From positions 62,001-126,000 of the forward strand of contig CBDASJ010000009.1 in NCBI GenBank assembly GCA_965199555.1: DNA of 64,000 nt. Reading direction: 5' to 3'. The notes beneath the pieces are model-generated. The model made no database searches. It saw only the letters and a list, made by a program, of their open reading frames with translations, and had not been told where the DNA came from. Both the position numbers and the translations under genes were made by a program. Of the stretch, positions 52,308 through 60,970 are shown piece by piece. Each line of letters begins with the position of its first letter. Position 1 is the first letter of the stretch. This DNA is from LMUY01 sp965199555. GTDB taxonomy: Bacteria > Pseudomonadota > Alphaproteobacteria > Acetobacterales > Acetobacteraceae.

Positions 52308-54540
52308 GCATTCGCCGCGCCTTTGTGTTGCTGCCGCTGCTCGGCCTGATGGCCTGCGAAAACCGCAGCCGGCCGATCCTGACCGCCTTGCCGCCCGTGT
52401 CGCCGAATGCCGGCGCGGCCGCGCTTCGGCTGGACGGCGCCATCGGCACGGCAACCGCGCGGCCCCAGGGGGAAATCAGCCTTGCGGCGGCGCCCAACGT
52501 CGCCGTGCCGTTTCAAGGGCGGTCGGGCAGCGGCGGCGGCGACATCTCGCTGAACTTCGCCGACACCGACATCCGCGACGTGGTCGCCCAGATTCTCGGC
52601 GGCCAGTTGAACGAAAGCTACACGATCGACCCGACCGTGCGCGGCACCGCCACGCTGCGCACCGCCAAGCCGGTCGGCCGCGACGACCTGCTGCCCATCC
52701 TGCAAACGCTGCTGGCGCAGAACGGCGCCGCCCTGGTGCAGGTCGGCGGCATCTACCGTGTGCTGCCCGCCTCCGCCGCGGCCACGGCGCCGGGGCTGGC
52801 GTCCGGCGCCGGCGGCGGTGGCAGCCTGGTCATCCCGCTCCGCTTCGCGTCGGCCGACGACCTGGCCAAGACGCTGGCGCCCTACGTGCAGAATGGCGGC
52901 CGGATCGTCGCCGATGCCGGGCGCAACGCCCTGGTCATCACGGGCGACCCCGGCACGCGGCAAACCCTGGCCGGGCTGGTGTCCGCCTTCGACGTGGACG
53001 TGCTGGCGGGGCAATCCTACGCGCTGTTCCCGGTCGCGACGGGGGATGCCAAGGACTTCGCCGCCTCGCTGGCGGATGCCATACGCGGCCAAGGCGGCGC
53101 GCTGTCCAACGTGGTCCGGGTGGTGCCGATGGCGCGCATCAACGCCGTGCTCGTCGTGTCCGGCCAGCCCCGCTACATCGAGGACGTGCGCCGGGTGCTG
53201 CGGCTGGTGGAGCGGTCCAAGGCGATGTCGGCGCGCAGTTGGCACGTGTACTACCTGCAAAACAGCCGCAGCAACGACATCGCCTATGTGTTGCAGCAGG
53301 CGTTCACGCCAGGCAGCGTCACGGCCCAGCCCACGCCGCAAACGGGCGCCAACACCGGAACCGCGGCACAGCAGATTGCCAACCGCGGCGGGTTGCCCAG
53401 CGGCGGCGCGCTGGGATCGACCGGCGGGGGAATCGGCTCATCCCCCACTGCCAGCCTGGGCGGCAACGCTGCCGGCGGGGTTGCGGGTGCCGCCCCGGCA
53501 GCGGCGCCCGCGGCGGCGCCATCGGCCAACCCGCTGCTGGGGGGCCTCGACCCGTCGGAAAGCGGTGGCGGCGGCGGCGCGGCGGCGGACGCCATGCGCA
53601 TCATCCCGAACACGCAGAACAACGCGCTGCTGATCTACGCGACCACGTCTGAAAACAACACGGTCGAAACCATGCTGCGCAAGCTGGACATCCTGCCCTT
53701 GCAGGTGCGCATCGACGCCACGATCGCCGAGGTCGCGCTCAACGACAATCTGCAATACGGCACGCAGTTCTTTTTCCGCTCCGGGGTGGAAGGCGCGCTG
53801 AGCTTCGGCAGCACGGCCGCCACCTTTGCGTCGGGCTTTCCCGGTTTCGTGCTGGGCGGCCCGAACAGCACCAGCTTCGCACTGAACGCCTTGCAAGCGG
53901 TGACCAAGGTGAACGTGCTGTCCTCGCCGCAACTGATGGTGGTCGACAACCAGCCGGCGCGGCTCCAGGTGGGGGCGCTGGTGCCTTACCTCAGCCAAAC
54001 CGCGCAAAGCACCGAGTCCAGCAGCGCCCCCATCGTCAGCAACATCAACTACCAGCAAACCGGCGTGATCATGCAGGTGACGCCGCGGGTGAACAGCGGC
54101 GGCCTGGTGACGCTGGACATCACCCAGGAGGTCAGCGACGTCGACCCGAACGTCACCACGCCCGGCGTCAACTCCCCCACCTTCAACGAACGCAGCGTCA
54201 CCTCCCGCGTGGTGGTGCAGGACGGGCAAACCGTGGGGTTGGCGGGTTGATCCAGGACAGTGACTCGCACGACAACCGCGGCATCCCCTGGTTGAAGGAC
54301 ATCCCGCTGCTCGGGCTGCTGGCGGGGCGGCAAACCAATGTCCGGGCGCGCACGGAATTGCTGGTGCTGATCACGCCCCACGTCGTGCACGATCAGCGAG
54401 ACGCCCGCGCGCTCACGGAGGACCTGCGCGACCAGTTGATCAACGCCGCCGCGGTGCCGCAAACCTTGCAGGCGCTGCCCGCGTCCGGCTCGGCCGACCC
54501 CAGCGCGCCGCTGCGCCGCCGGCTCGGCCTGGAGCGGTGA
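52304..54540 (+). pseudogene. gspD: Type II secretion secretin GspD, interrupted by a one-base frameshift
   Basis: The frame opens with a lipoprotein signal (LLGLMA before Cys18), then N0-N3 domains (DISLNFADTDIRDVVAQILGG; RWDDLL-type repeats), a long Gly/Ala/Pro-rich insert (about residues 355-420) and the secretin core (NVLSSPQLMVVDNQPARLQVG; GVIMQVTPRV). It stops at 54248-54250 in VQDGQTVGLAG. The remaining conserved end (LIQDSDSHDNRGIPWLKDIPLLG, LLVLITPHVV) continues in the -1 frame from 54247 to 54540. One missing G near 54241-54246 would restore one secretin of about 745 residues. Real mutation, slip site or sequencing error cannot be told apart here. Confidence 0.85.
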
Positions 54541-55346
54541 CGCGGCGCCCGGCCGGGCGGGAGGGCGGGTTCGCCCTGCTGATCGTGCTGTGGTCGCTGG
54601 TGCTGATCACGCTGGTCGTCACGCAGGTCACCGCCGCCGGGCACAGCGAAGCGCTGTTGACGGCGAACTTGCGCCGGGCGGCGGCCTTGCGCGCGGAAAC
54701 AGACGGTGCGGTCAACCTGGCGATCTTCAACCTGCTGGACCCGGCGTCCGGCTGGACGGCGGACGGCGCCACGCACCGGACGCGGCTGGCGGATGCGGCG
54801 GTGGCGATCCGCATCACCGACGAGTTCGGCAAGATCAACCCGAGCCTGGCCACGCCGGCGGTGCTGTCGGGGCTGCTGCGGGCGGTGGGCGAGGGCGCCG
54901 ACCGGGCGGACGAGCTGGCCGCCAACCTCGTGCAATGGCGCTTCCCCAGCGCGGACGACGCGGCCAGCGGCGCCAAGGCCCAGCGCTACCGCGCAGCGGG
55001 CAAGGATTACGCCCCGCCCAACGCCAATTTCCAGTCGATCGGGGAGCTGGGCCTGGTGCTGGGCATGACGCCCGACCTGCTGAACCGCCTGGCACCGCAT
55101 TTGACGCTGTATACCGACACCGACCCGGATGCCCGCCGCGCTGACCCGGTGGTGGTGCGGGCGCTGGCGTTGGCGGGAATCCCCGCGCCCACCGGGCCGC
55201 TGCCGCCGGCCCGCGTGGTGACGATCACCGCCGATGCGGTGGCCGATAACGGCGCCCGCTTCAACCGGCAGGCCGTGGTGTCGCTGGGCGCGGACCGCGC
55301 CGGCCGGCCGTTCCGCATCGTGGCCTGGACGGCACCGCCGGGCTGA
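54537..55346 (+). CDS. gspK: Type II secretion minor pseudopilin GspK
   Basis: 269 residues. The leader ends at REGG and is followed by FALLIVLWSLVLITLVVTQ; GspK characteristically lacks Glu5. The large helical domain contains DEFGKINPSLATP, the calcium-site region, and a long inserted domain. It sits at the pseudopilus tip. The GTG start overlaps the gspD stop. It is convergent with gspG, 4 bases away. Confidence 0.88.
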   Translation: MTRRPAGREGGFALLIVLWSLVLITLVVTQVTAAGHSEALLTANLRRAAALRAETDGAVNLAIFNLLDPASGWTADGATHRTRLADAAVAIRITDEFGKINPSLATPAVLSGLLRAVGEGADRADELAANLVQWRFPSADDAASGAKAQRYRAAGKDYAPPNANFQSIGELGLVLGMTPDLLNRLAPHLTLYTDTDPDARRADPVVVRALALAGIPAPTGPLPPARVVTITADAVADNGARFNRQAVVSLGADRAGRPFRIVAWTAPPG

Positions 55347-55350
55347 CCGG

Positions 55351-55779
55351 CTACGGGTTGCAGATCTCGTCCGCGGCGCCCGCCGTGCCGCCAGGCCCGG
55401 CGGAACACAGATCATACTCGTGGCCGCTGCGTTGCGACGGGTTGCGGTACGTGTAGGGGTGGCCCCACGCGTCCAGCGGTGAGGCGGTGCCCTGCAGATA
55501 CGGCCCGTTCCAGTTCGTCACCCCGGCGGGCCGGGTGCTCAGGGCTTGCAAGCCCTGTTCCGTGGACGGGTAGCCGCCGATGTCCAGCTTGTAGAGGTCC
55601 AACACGCTGCCGAGCCGCTCGATGGACTGCCGGGCGATCGAGGTGCGGGCGCCGCCCAGTTGCCGCAGCACCGCGGGCGCCACCAGCCCGATCAGCAAGC
55701 CCAGGATCGCGATGACGACCAGGATCTCCAGCAAGGTGAACCCGGCCTCCCGGTCGCTTGGCTCTGCGGTGGACTGCAT
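55351..55779 (-). CDS. gspG: Type II secretion major pseudopilin GspG
   Basis: 142 residues. Leader MQSTAEPSDREAG, then FTLLEILVVIAILGLLIGLVAP. The GspG signature follows: LYKLDIGGYPSTEQGLQAL, WNGPYLQG, DAWGHPYTYRNPSQ and a C-terminal Ca-loop with EYDLCSAGPGG, ending in CNP. The main subunit of the pseudopilus. Unusually it is on the strand opposite to the other structural genes, at the far end of the locus. Confidence 0.94.
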   Translation of the reverse strand: MQSTAEPSDREAGFTLLEILVVIAILGLLIGLVAPAVLRQLGGARTSIARQSIERLGSVLDLYKLDIGGYPSTEQGLQALSTRPAGVTNWNGPYLQGTASPLDAWGHPYTYRNPSQRSGHEYDLCSAGPGGTAGAADEICNP

Positions 55780-55827
55780 GGCGATAATCCCGATGACGTG
55801 GCGGCGGACAACGCGGTAGAAGGCGGC

Positions 55828-56241
55828 ATGGCCGTACCCCTGCTCGCCTGCATGGCGCTTGTTGCCTCGATCTACAACCTGCCGCCGCGCGTGCTGCCGT
55901 CCATTCACGTCGTCGAGGGTGGCCGCACCGACACCGTGCACGCCAACGCGGACGGCTCGGAAGACCTCGGCTACATGCAGGTCAACACGCGCTGGCTGCC
56001 GGTGCTGGCCCGCTACAGCAAGCTGCCGGAAGCCAGCGTGCGGCAGAACCTGCTGACCCGCCCGTGCTTCAACGTGGCCGCCGCCGGCTACATCCTGCGG
56101 CGCTACCTGGATGAAAGCCGCAACGACCTGATGCTGGCGATCGGGGATTACCATTCCCACACGGCCAATTTGAACGTGGCGTATCAGGGCCTGGTGGTGC
56201 GCTCGGCAGCGACGCTGTTCCGCCCCGCGCCCGGACACTGA
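55828..56241 (+). CDS. Lytic transglycosylase-like protein
   Basis: 137 residues. A short hydrophobic N-terminus precedes a Slt-type domain: IHVVEGGRTDTVHANADGSEDLGYMQVNTRWLP, broken here as the catalytic Glu block VVEGG and the GYMQVNT motif. The C-terminal part NLLTRPCFNVAAAGYILRRYL is also typical. It would cut peptidoglycan to let the secretion apparatus through. It is divergent from gspG, 48 bases away. Confidence 0.82.
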   Translation: MAVPLLACMALVASIYNLPPRVLPSIHVVEGGRTDTVHANADGSEDLGYMQVNTRWLPVLARYSKLPEASVRQNLLTRPCFNVAAAGYILRRYLDESRNDLMLAIGDYHSHTANLNVAYQGLVVRSAATLFRPAPGH

Positions 56242-56251
56242 TCGCCGGCGC

Positions 56252-57133
56252 TTGGCCCCCGTTTCGTTCCGTCGCCTGGTGGCGGCTGGCCTCACCGTCG
56301 GCTGGCTCGCCCAGGCCGCCGCGGCTTCGGCCAAGCCCTACCCGGTCACGACAAAGCTGGACGTGGCATACGGTCCGCTGAGCGAGCAGGTCGGCGATGT
56401 CTACACGCCGGAGGGCGTGGCCGGGCCGCTGCCGGTGGTGATCATGATCCATGGCGGCGGCTGGATCACCGGCAGCCGCGGCACGGTGGGCTTGCTCGGC
56501 AAGGTTCTGGCCGGGGCGGGGATCGTGGTGTTCAACATCGATTACCGCCTGGCCAAGGCGGACCAGCCCGCCACGCGGTGGCCGGCGCAACTGGTGGATG
56601 CCCAGCTCGCCGTCCGCTTCGTCCGCGCCCACGCCGCGGAGCTGGATGCCGACCCCACGCATATCGGCGCCATCGGGGACTCGGTTGGCGGCCAGCTCGC
56701 CATGTTGCTGGGTGAGCTGCGCAGCATTGTCCCGGGCGACGCCAGCACGCTGTACCCGGACCAGCGACCGGACGTGTCGGCCGTGGTGGACCAGTTCGGG
56801 CCGACCGACATCCCGGGCATGGGGGCCGGCGCCAAGCAGAACATAACGCTGCTGTTCGGAACGCCGACGCCGCCCAAGGCCGCGACCGACAAGGCGTCCC
56901 CGCTCAGCTACGTGACGGCAAACACTGCGCCGACCTACATCATCCACGGCCACCTGGACCAGGTCGTCCCCTTCCAGCAATCCGAACGGCTGGACCAGGC
57001 GCTGCAAGCCCACCAGGTTCCCCACAGCTTCGTGACGTTCGAGGGCGGGCACGGCTACGAGGGCATCAGCCCCCAGGAAGTCAGCACGTTGCAGATTGCC
57101 GCGTTCCAATGGCTGTCGCAGCACCTGCGATGA
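56252..57133 (+). CDS. Exported alpha/beta hydrolase (esterase/lipase, BD-FAE/HSL-like)
   Basis: 293 residues with a signal peptide (ends AAAASAKP). Oxyanion-hole motif IHGGGWITG, nucleophile elbow GDSVGGQ (Ser in the middle), catalytic Asp near GHLDQVVP, and His in EGGHGYEG. An alpha/beta hydrolase for esters, possibly secreted by the neighbouring type II system. Starts at a TTG, 10 bases past the transglycosylase gene; a GTG at about 56279 is possible but would shorten the signal. Confidence 0.85.
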   Translation: MAPVSFRRLVAAGLTVGWLAQAAAASAKPYPVTTKLDVAYGPLSEQVGDVYTPEGVAGPLPVVIMIHGGGWITGSRGTVGLLGKVLAGAGIVVFNIDYRLAKADQPATRWPAQLVDAQLAVRFVRAHAAELDADPTHIGAIGDSVGGQLAMLLGELRSIVPGDASTLYPDQRPDVSAVVDQFGPTDIPGMGAGAKQNITLLFGTPTPPKAATDKASPLSYVTANTAPTYIIHGHLDQVVPFQQSERLDQALQAHQVPHSFVTFEGGHGYEGISPQEVSTLQIAAFQWLSQHLR

Positions 57134-57474
57134 GGCCGCCCCGTGCGGTCCTGCTCGGCCTGGCGCTGGCGGGATGCGCCACCACCCAGCCCGGCCTGCT
57201 CGCCGTGAAGCGGATCGATCGCACCCAGTTCGAGGTCACCAGCCACGTGATCGGCAGCCTGGGAGGTGCCGACGATGTGAGAGCGCAGAACGACCGCACG
57301 GCCGGGGAGTTCTGCGCGCAAAAAGGCCAGCCGATGGTCGTGGTCGACCGCCACAGCTATGGCGGCGTCGCATCGCAGGACATCCTGACCTTCCGCTGCG
57401 GCAATGCCAACGCGCCCCGGGCGAAGGCCCCCGTGGTCCAAGGCAACGTGTCGCCTTCCGTAGCCGTCCGGTAG
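57130..57474 (+). CDS. Small lipoprotein of unknown function
   Basis: 114 residues. A lipobox LALAGC is followed by ATTQPG. The remaining domain (VKRIDRTQFEVTSHVIGSLGG; EFCAQKGQPMVVVDRH; DILTFRCGN) has two Cys that could form a disulfide and resembles short outer-membrane lipoproteins of unknown role. The ATG overlaps the hydrolase stop by 4 bases, so both are translated together. Confidence 0.75.
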   Translation: MRPPRAVLLGLALAGCATTQPGLLAVKRIDRTQFEVTSHVIGSLGGADDVRAQNDRTAGEFCAQKGQPMVVVDRHSYGGVASQDILTFRCGNANAPRAKAPVVQGNVSPSVAVR

Positions 57475-57519
57475 CGTCGGGGATGTTGGCGGCGTGCCAA
57501 ATCGACCAATGGCAGCAAT

Positions 57520-57591
57520 GCCGGGTTAGCACAGTGGTAGTGCAGCGGTTTTGTAAACCGAAGGTCGGGGGTTCAAATCCCTCACCCGGCA
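57520..57591 (+). tRNA. tRNA-Thr (anticodon UGU)
   Basis: 72 bases fold as a cloverleaf: acceptor GCCGGGT with ACCCGGC, D-arm GCAC/GTGC, anticodon loop TTTGTAA exposing TGT, and T-loop TTCAAAT. The CCA end is not encoded (CCG follows). No integrase lies nearby. Confidence 0.95.
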
Positions 57592-57604
57592 CCGCTCTTG
57601 CCCA

Positions 57605-57898
57605 TCAGCCGACCCGTAGATCCTGCTGCCTCACCCCGGATTTGGGCCACAGCCAGCCATAGGGCGGGATCGACCTTGGGAAGCGCTGCGCGATCCGGCC
57701 ACAGGCCCAGTCATGGATCGGTCCCGGCATGTAGGCATTCAGGTCGATGCCGATCTCGTCGTACGGACTGTCGCCAGCCGTTGCCCAACGATACCACTGC
57801 CATACCGGCGTTCCCAAGGCCACGATGGCAATGGCCAGCACGATGGGCCAAAGCTGTTGGAAGCGGGTTCGGGGCTGACGTGTCTGCTGCTGGCTCAT
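57605..57898 (-). CDS. Small membrane protein of unknown function
   Basis: 97 residues with one clear hydrophobic helix (LWPIVLAIAIVALGTPVW), then a periplasmic part with YDEIGIDLNAYMPGPIHDWAC. GGAGG lies 6 bases before the ATG at 57898. No family recognised. It ends 13 bases from the tRNA-Thr on the opposite strand. Confidence 0.65.
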   Translation of the reverse strand: MSQQQTRQPRTRFQQLWPIVLAIAIVALGTPVWQWYRWATAGDSPYDEIGIDLNAYMPGPIHDWACGRIAQRFPRSIPPYGWLWPKSGVRQQDLRVG

Positions 57899-58015
57899 GC
57901 TCCCTCCGTGGCATAGCAGCCCGGGAAGTCGCAAGCCGCCAGATCGGCATGCCGGCTTGTCGCGTCCGGGCTGGTCCAGCCTTCCCGCACGGCCGCGGCC
58001 GTGCCACGGTTGGGC

Positions 58016-58549
58016 ATGCGCCACCTAACCGCACGGTTCCGTTTGCACGTGGTCTGCCTGCTGACCCTGCTGACCGGATCGTCGCTGCCGCTTGGCCACA
58101 CCGCGAAAGCGGGAGGAAAAACTGACCTGCTCGCCAGCACCGGCAAAGCACTGGAAGATCAACTCGCATGCCTGGTCCCGCCCAAGCCCGGGCTGGCAAT
58201 CCGGGCCATGTTAAAGGACCGAGTCATCGAGAAGACGAAGTTCGGTGCCGATGGCAGTCCAGTGTTCCGCCCGACCGGCACCGTGACGGTATTCGGCTCC
58301 AAGGTGCTGTTTCTGTCCGGGTGGGAAATGGAAGCGGGCCGGGTGCGGCAACCCTTTTCGCGGGGACCGGGCACGATGCCGCCGCTGTTTCTGTCGGTGG
58401 TGCTGGATACCGTGCCAGGAAAGGTTCCCTACAGGGAGCACATGGTCCGTGGGGCCGACGGCGTCGCCATCGGCTCGTTCTCCTCCATCGAAGCTACTCA
58501 TGAGGCCTACAGCAAAGGAACTACAACCATCATCTGCTACGGTGGGTGA
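58016..58549 (+). CDS. Secreted protein of unknown function
   Basis: 177 residues. A signal-type N-terminus (FRLHVVCLLTLLTGSSLPLG) is followed by a small domain with two Cys (DQLACLVPP and the C-terminal TTIICYGG). No family recognised. The ATG at 58016 is chosen over the one at 58001, which adds five residues. It heads a run of small exported proteins. Confidence 0.6.
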   Translation: MRHLTARFRLHVVCLLTLLTGSSLPLGHTAKAGGKTDLLASTGKALEDQLACLVPPKPGLAIRAMLKDRVIEKTKFGADGSPVFRPTGTVTVFGSKVLFLSGWEMEAGRVRQPFSRGPGTMPPLFLSVVLDTVPGKVPYREHMVRGADGVAIGSFSSIEATHEAYSKGTTTIICYGG

Positions 58550-58598
58550 GGCCCGCAGGTTGTCGCCACGTCCGCCATCCTCTCCGCTCGACAGCCTG

Positions 58599-59048
58599 AT
58601 GTCCCATGTCCTGGCACCGGCCGCTGCGGTCGCCGCCTTGCTCATCCCGGCGGTCGCGATCGCGGCCGACATCGGCGGCACGTGGGCGGGGAGCTACACC
58701 TGCAACCAGGGGCTCACGGGGCTGACGCTCACCGTCGACGCGCCCCAAGACGGCGCGGCCAGGGGCGTGTTCCGCTTCTACCAGGTGGACGCCAACCCCG
58801 GCGTTCCGGACGGCTGCTTCGCCATGAGCGGCACGGCGGCGGGGGACCATCTCGACCTGCGGGCGGCGGGTTGGCTTTATCGGCCGTGGGGGTACATCAC
58901 CGTCGACCTGAGCGGCGCGGTCAGCGCAGACGGCACCACGCTTTCGGGGTCGATCTACGGGCCGAACTGCACCACGTTCGAGCTGCACCGCATGGCGCGT
59001 GATGTGAGCCCGGAGCGCTGCCGCCTTCCGAACATCCCGGTTTCGTAG
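58599..59048 (+). CDS. Secreted small beta-rich protein of unknown function
   Basis: 149 residues. Signal peptide ending VAIAADIGG. The mature part begins GTWAGSYTCNQGLTGLTL and shows repeated beta strands and four Cys (TCNQG, DGCFAMSG, PNCTTF, ERCRLP), consistent with a disulfide-bonded lipocalin-like barrel. No exact family can be named. It lies 49 bases after the previous secreted protein. Confidence 0.65.
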   Translation: MSHVLAPAAAVAALLIPAVAIAADIGGTWAGSYTCNQGLTGLTLTVDAPQDGAARGVFRFYQVDANPGVPDGCFAMSGTAAGDHLDLRAAGWLYRPWGYITVDLSGAVSADGTTLSGSIYGPNCTTFELHRMARDVSPERCRLPNIPVS

Positions 59049-59074
59049 CTGGTGACCGGAGCCTCCAGCCGGGA

Positions 59075-59662
59075 ATGCCCCGATGTCTGTTTGTGGCCGG
59101 TAGCGCCGTGAGGCCCGGTTGGCGGTACGTTATGGCGGCCGTGCTCGCCGTTCCGCCAAGCATCTCCGTGGCGCAGGCTCGCGTCCAATCCGCTCAAGCC
59201 GCATCCGTTGCCATCCCGGGCGGCCGCGTGACCGTTGCGCAGCGCGGCGCACGCACCGTCATTACGCTTCGGATCGCCGCCACCGTGCGCCGCCTGGTGC
59301 TGCCGAAGGAGGATGCTATCTACGCCGGCGCAGGGCCGACCGTGACTTTGATCGGCGCGTTGCCCGGCCAGGTGCTGATCCTGCGGCTGGACTACGCCTC
59401 CAACCCAAGCGGGAGCGCATATCAATGTGGAGCCGGCACCGAGACCGTCCTGCGGGTGCTCGCCTTGCGCCCCGCCCTGCATCAGACGTTCAGCCAGCGC
59501 ATCGCAAGCTGCTGGAAAAACATCGACGAGGGTGATCTCGGATGGGATGCGCGCTCCCGGACACTCACGGTGGAGCGCACGACCGTCGATCAAGCGCAGC
59601 CCGGCGCTCCAGCGGCGGACCTCCGCACCTACGTTACGAGGTGGATGCGCTGGGCAAGGTGA
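59075..59662 (+). CDS. Probable secreted protein of unknown function
   Basis: 195 residues. The first 35 residues are moderately hydrophobic (YVMAAVLAVPPSISVAQA), suggesting a signal peptide. If so, an internal start such as the GTG at 59108 is more likely. The rest is beta-rich with two Cys (AYQCGAG, IASCWKN). No family recognised. Together with its two upstream neighbours it may form an operon. Confidence 0.55.
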   Translation: MPRCLFVAGSAVRPGWRYVMAAVLAVPPSISVAQARVQSAQAASVAIPGGRVTVAQRGARTVITLRIAATVRRLVLPKEDAIYAGAGPTVTLIGALPGQVLILRLDYASNPSGSAYQCGAGTETVLRVLALRPALHQTFSQRIASCWKNIDEGDLGWDARSRTLTVERTTVDQAQPGAPAADLRTYVTRWMRWAR

Positions 59663-59713
59663 GTCCCCGGTCAGATTGATCGCCCGGCTCGACGCGCAGG
59701 CCGCCACACGCGC

Positions 59714-59929
59714 TCAGCCCAAATCCTCTTCCAGCACGACGATCGTCACCGCCCAGGACCGCTCGCCTTCCTCGTCCACTTGGTCGACCGTGCCGAGCAC
59801 CGCATCGCCCACGCGCAGTTGTGCCGTGCCGCCCTGCGTTTCCGGCGGGTCGAGCACGAGGCCGGGGCTGTGCAGCGCGCGGCGCAGGTAGCCCTGGAGG
59901 CGGGTGCGGTCGGCTTGCTTGATGCTCAT
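59714..59929 (-). CDS. DUF3126 family protein
   Basis: 71 residues. The pattern RLQGYLRRALHSPGLVLDPP, the short beta stretch LRVGDAVLGTVDQVDEEGERS and the acidic end VVLEEDLG match DUF3126, a small protein conserved across alphaproteobacteria with no known function. It supports an alphaproteobacterial origin. Transcribed alone. Confidence 0.85.
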   Translation of the reverse strand: MSIKQADRTRLQGYLRRALHSPGLVLDPPETQGGTAQLRVGDAVLGTVDQVDEEGERSWAVTIVVLEEDLG

Positions 59930-60059
59930 GCTGGAAGATGCTTTCTTTCAACGACCACAGCGGAGCTGCCGTGTCACCGGGGTGACTTGAAGGCGGACGC
60001 GGGTTCGGCTTGTGTTGGACGGGGTGTAAACCCGTGACGCCACTACGCAAAGGTTCAGC

Positions 60060-60515
60060 ATGTTTCGCATCGCCCTGCCCACCGCCTTCCTCCTGCTGTC
60101 GGGTGCTGCTGCCAGCGCGCAGGGCGACCCGATGGCGATGGCGCATCAGGCAAGCGCCAACCAGATCGGTGTTATGGAGTACTGCCAAAGCAAGGGATGG
60201 GCGGACCAGGCGGCGGTTGACGCACAGAAATCCGGCACGGCCAACCTCCCCCCTGCCACGGACCAGAGCGGCGTGGCCGCCGCGGAAGCCACCGGCAAGT
60301 CGGGCAGCCTGCTGAACAACGGGCAGGCCACGTCCTTGGCGTCCATGGCCAGCCAAACCCACACCACCGAGCAGGCCTTGTGCGAGAACATGGCGCAATC
60401 GGCGAAGAACGTCGCGGCGCAAATGGCAGCGATGCCGAAGGGCTTTCCCACCATGCCGAACGGCATGACGATGCCGGGAATGCCCGCGATGCCCGGGATG
60501 CCGAAGACCCAGTAA
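60060..60515 (+). CDS. Secreted protein with Met/Pro-rich tail
   Basis: 151 residues. Signal peptide ending AAASAQG, then a mostly helical, Ala/Gln-rich body with ANQIGVMEYCQSKGW and ALCENMAQSA (one Cys each). The last 30 residues are rich in MPG/MP repeats (FPTMPNGMTMPGMP). Met-rich tails can bind Cu(I), but that is only a possibility. No named family recognised. Confidence 0.65.
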   Translation: MFRIALPTAFLLLSGAAASAQGDPMAMAHQASANQIGVMEYCQSKGWADQAAVDAQKSGTANLPPATDQSGVAAAEATGKSGSLLNNGQATSLASMASQTHTTEQALCENMAQSAKNVAAQMAAMPKGFPTMPNGMTMPGMPAMPGMPKTQ

Positions 60516-60524
60516 ACGGGGTCG

Positions 60525-60881
60525 CTACCGGCGCCCCCATCGCCGCTCCAGGAGCAGCGCCAGCAGCAATGCGGCGGCAGTGGGCGCCAGGAATTGGATG
60601 GCGCTGCTCCATCCCCAGGAGAAGGGCAGCCATCCCCGCCACCAGAACGGCCCCACCGTGTGCAGCCCGGCGGCGGCCTTCAAGGCGAACTCGTATTCCA
60701 CCTTCTCCCTGCCCCACCAGAACCCAGCCGACACGGAAGCGGCGATCCACCAGGCCTGCCGCACCCGGGCGGCCTGTAACGGCAGCCCGATGGCAAGCTG
60801 GATGCCCAGGCCCATCAGAACGTGCCCAAGCCAAGCATAGGGCGTGAACGCCACACCCAACTGGTTGAGAAGCGTGGTCAC
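60525..60881 (-). CDS. Small integral membrane protein of unknown function
   Basis: 118 residues with three hydrophobic segments (YAWLGHVLMGLGIQLAIGLPL; QAWWIAASVSAGFWWGRE; FLAPTAAALLLALLLE). No family recognised with confidence. It is convergent with the Met-rich protein gene, 9 bases away, and divergent from the DUF2332 gene. Confidence 0.6.
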   Translation of the reverse strand: MTTLLNQLGVAFTPYAWLGHVLMGLGIQLAIGLPLQAARVRQAWWIAASVSAGFWWGREKVEYEFALKAAAGLHTVGPFWWRGWLPFSWGWSSAIQFLAPTAAALLLALLLERRWGRR

Positions 60882-60970
60882 TCGATCAAAGGGAGCGTGT
60901 CGCTTTCACGGGGCGATCGACGCGATCGCCTTGTCCATCATCCGCGGCCGCTTTGGCGAGAGGCTTCTGC

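Noticed and set aside
57520..57591. tRNA-Thr as an attachment site for an integrated element
   Set aside because: No integrase gene and no repeat of the tRNA 3' end were seen in the window.
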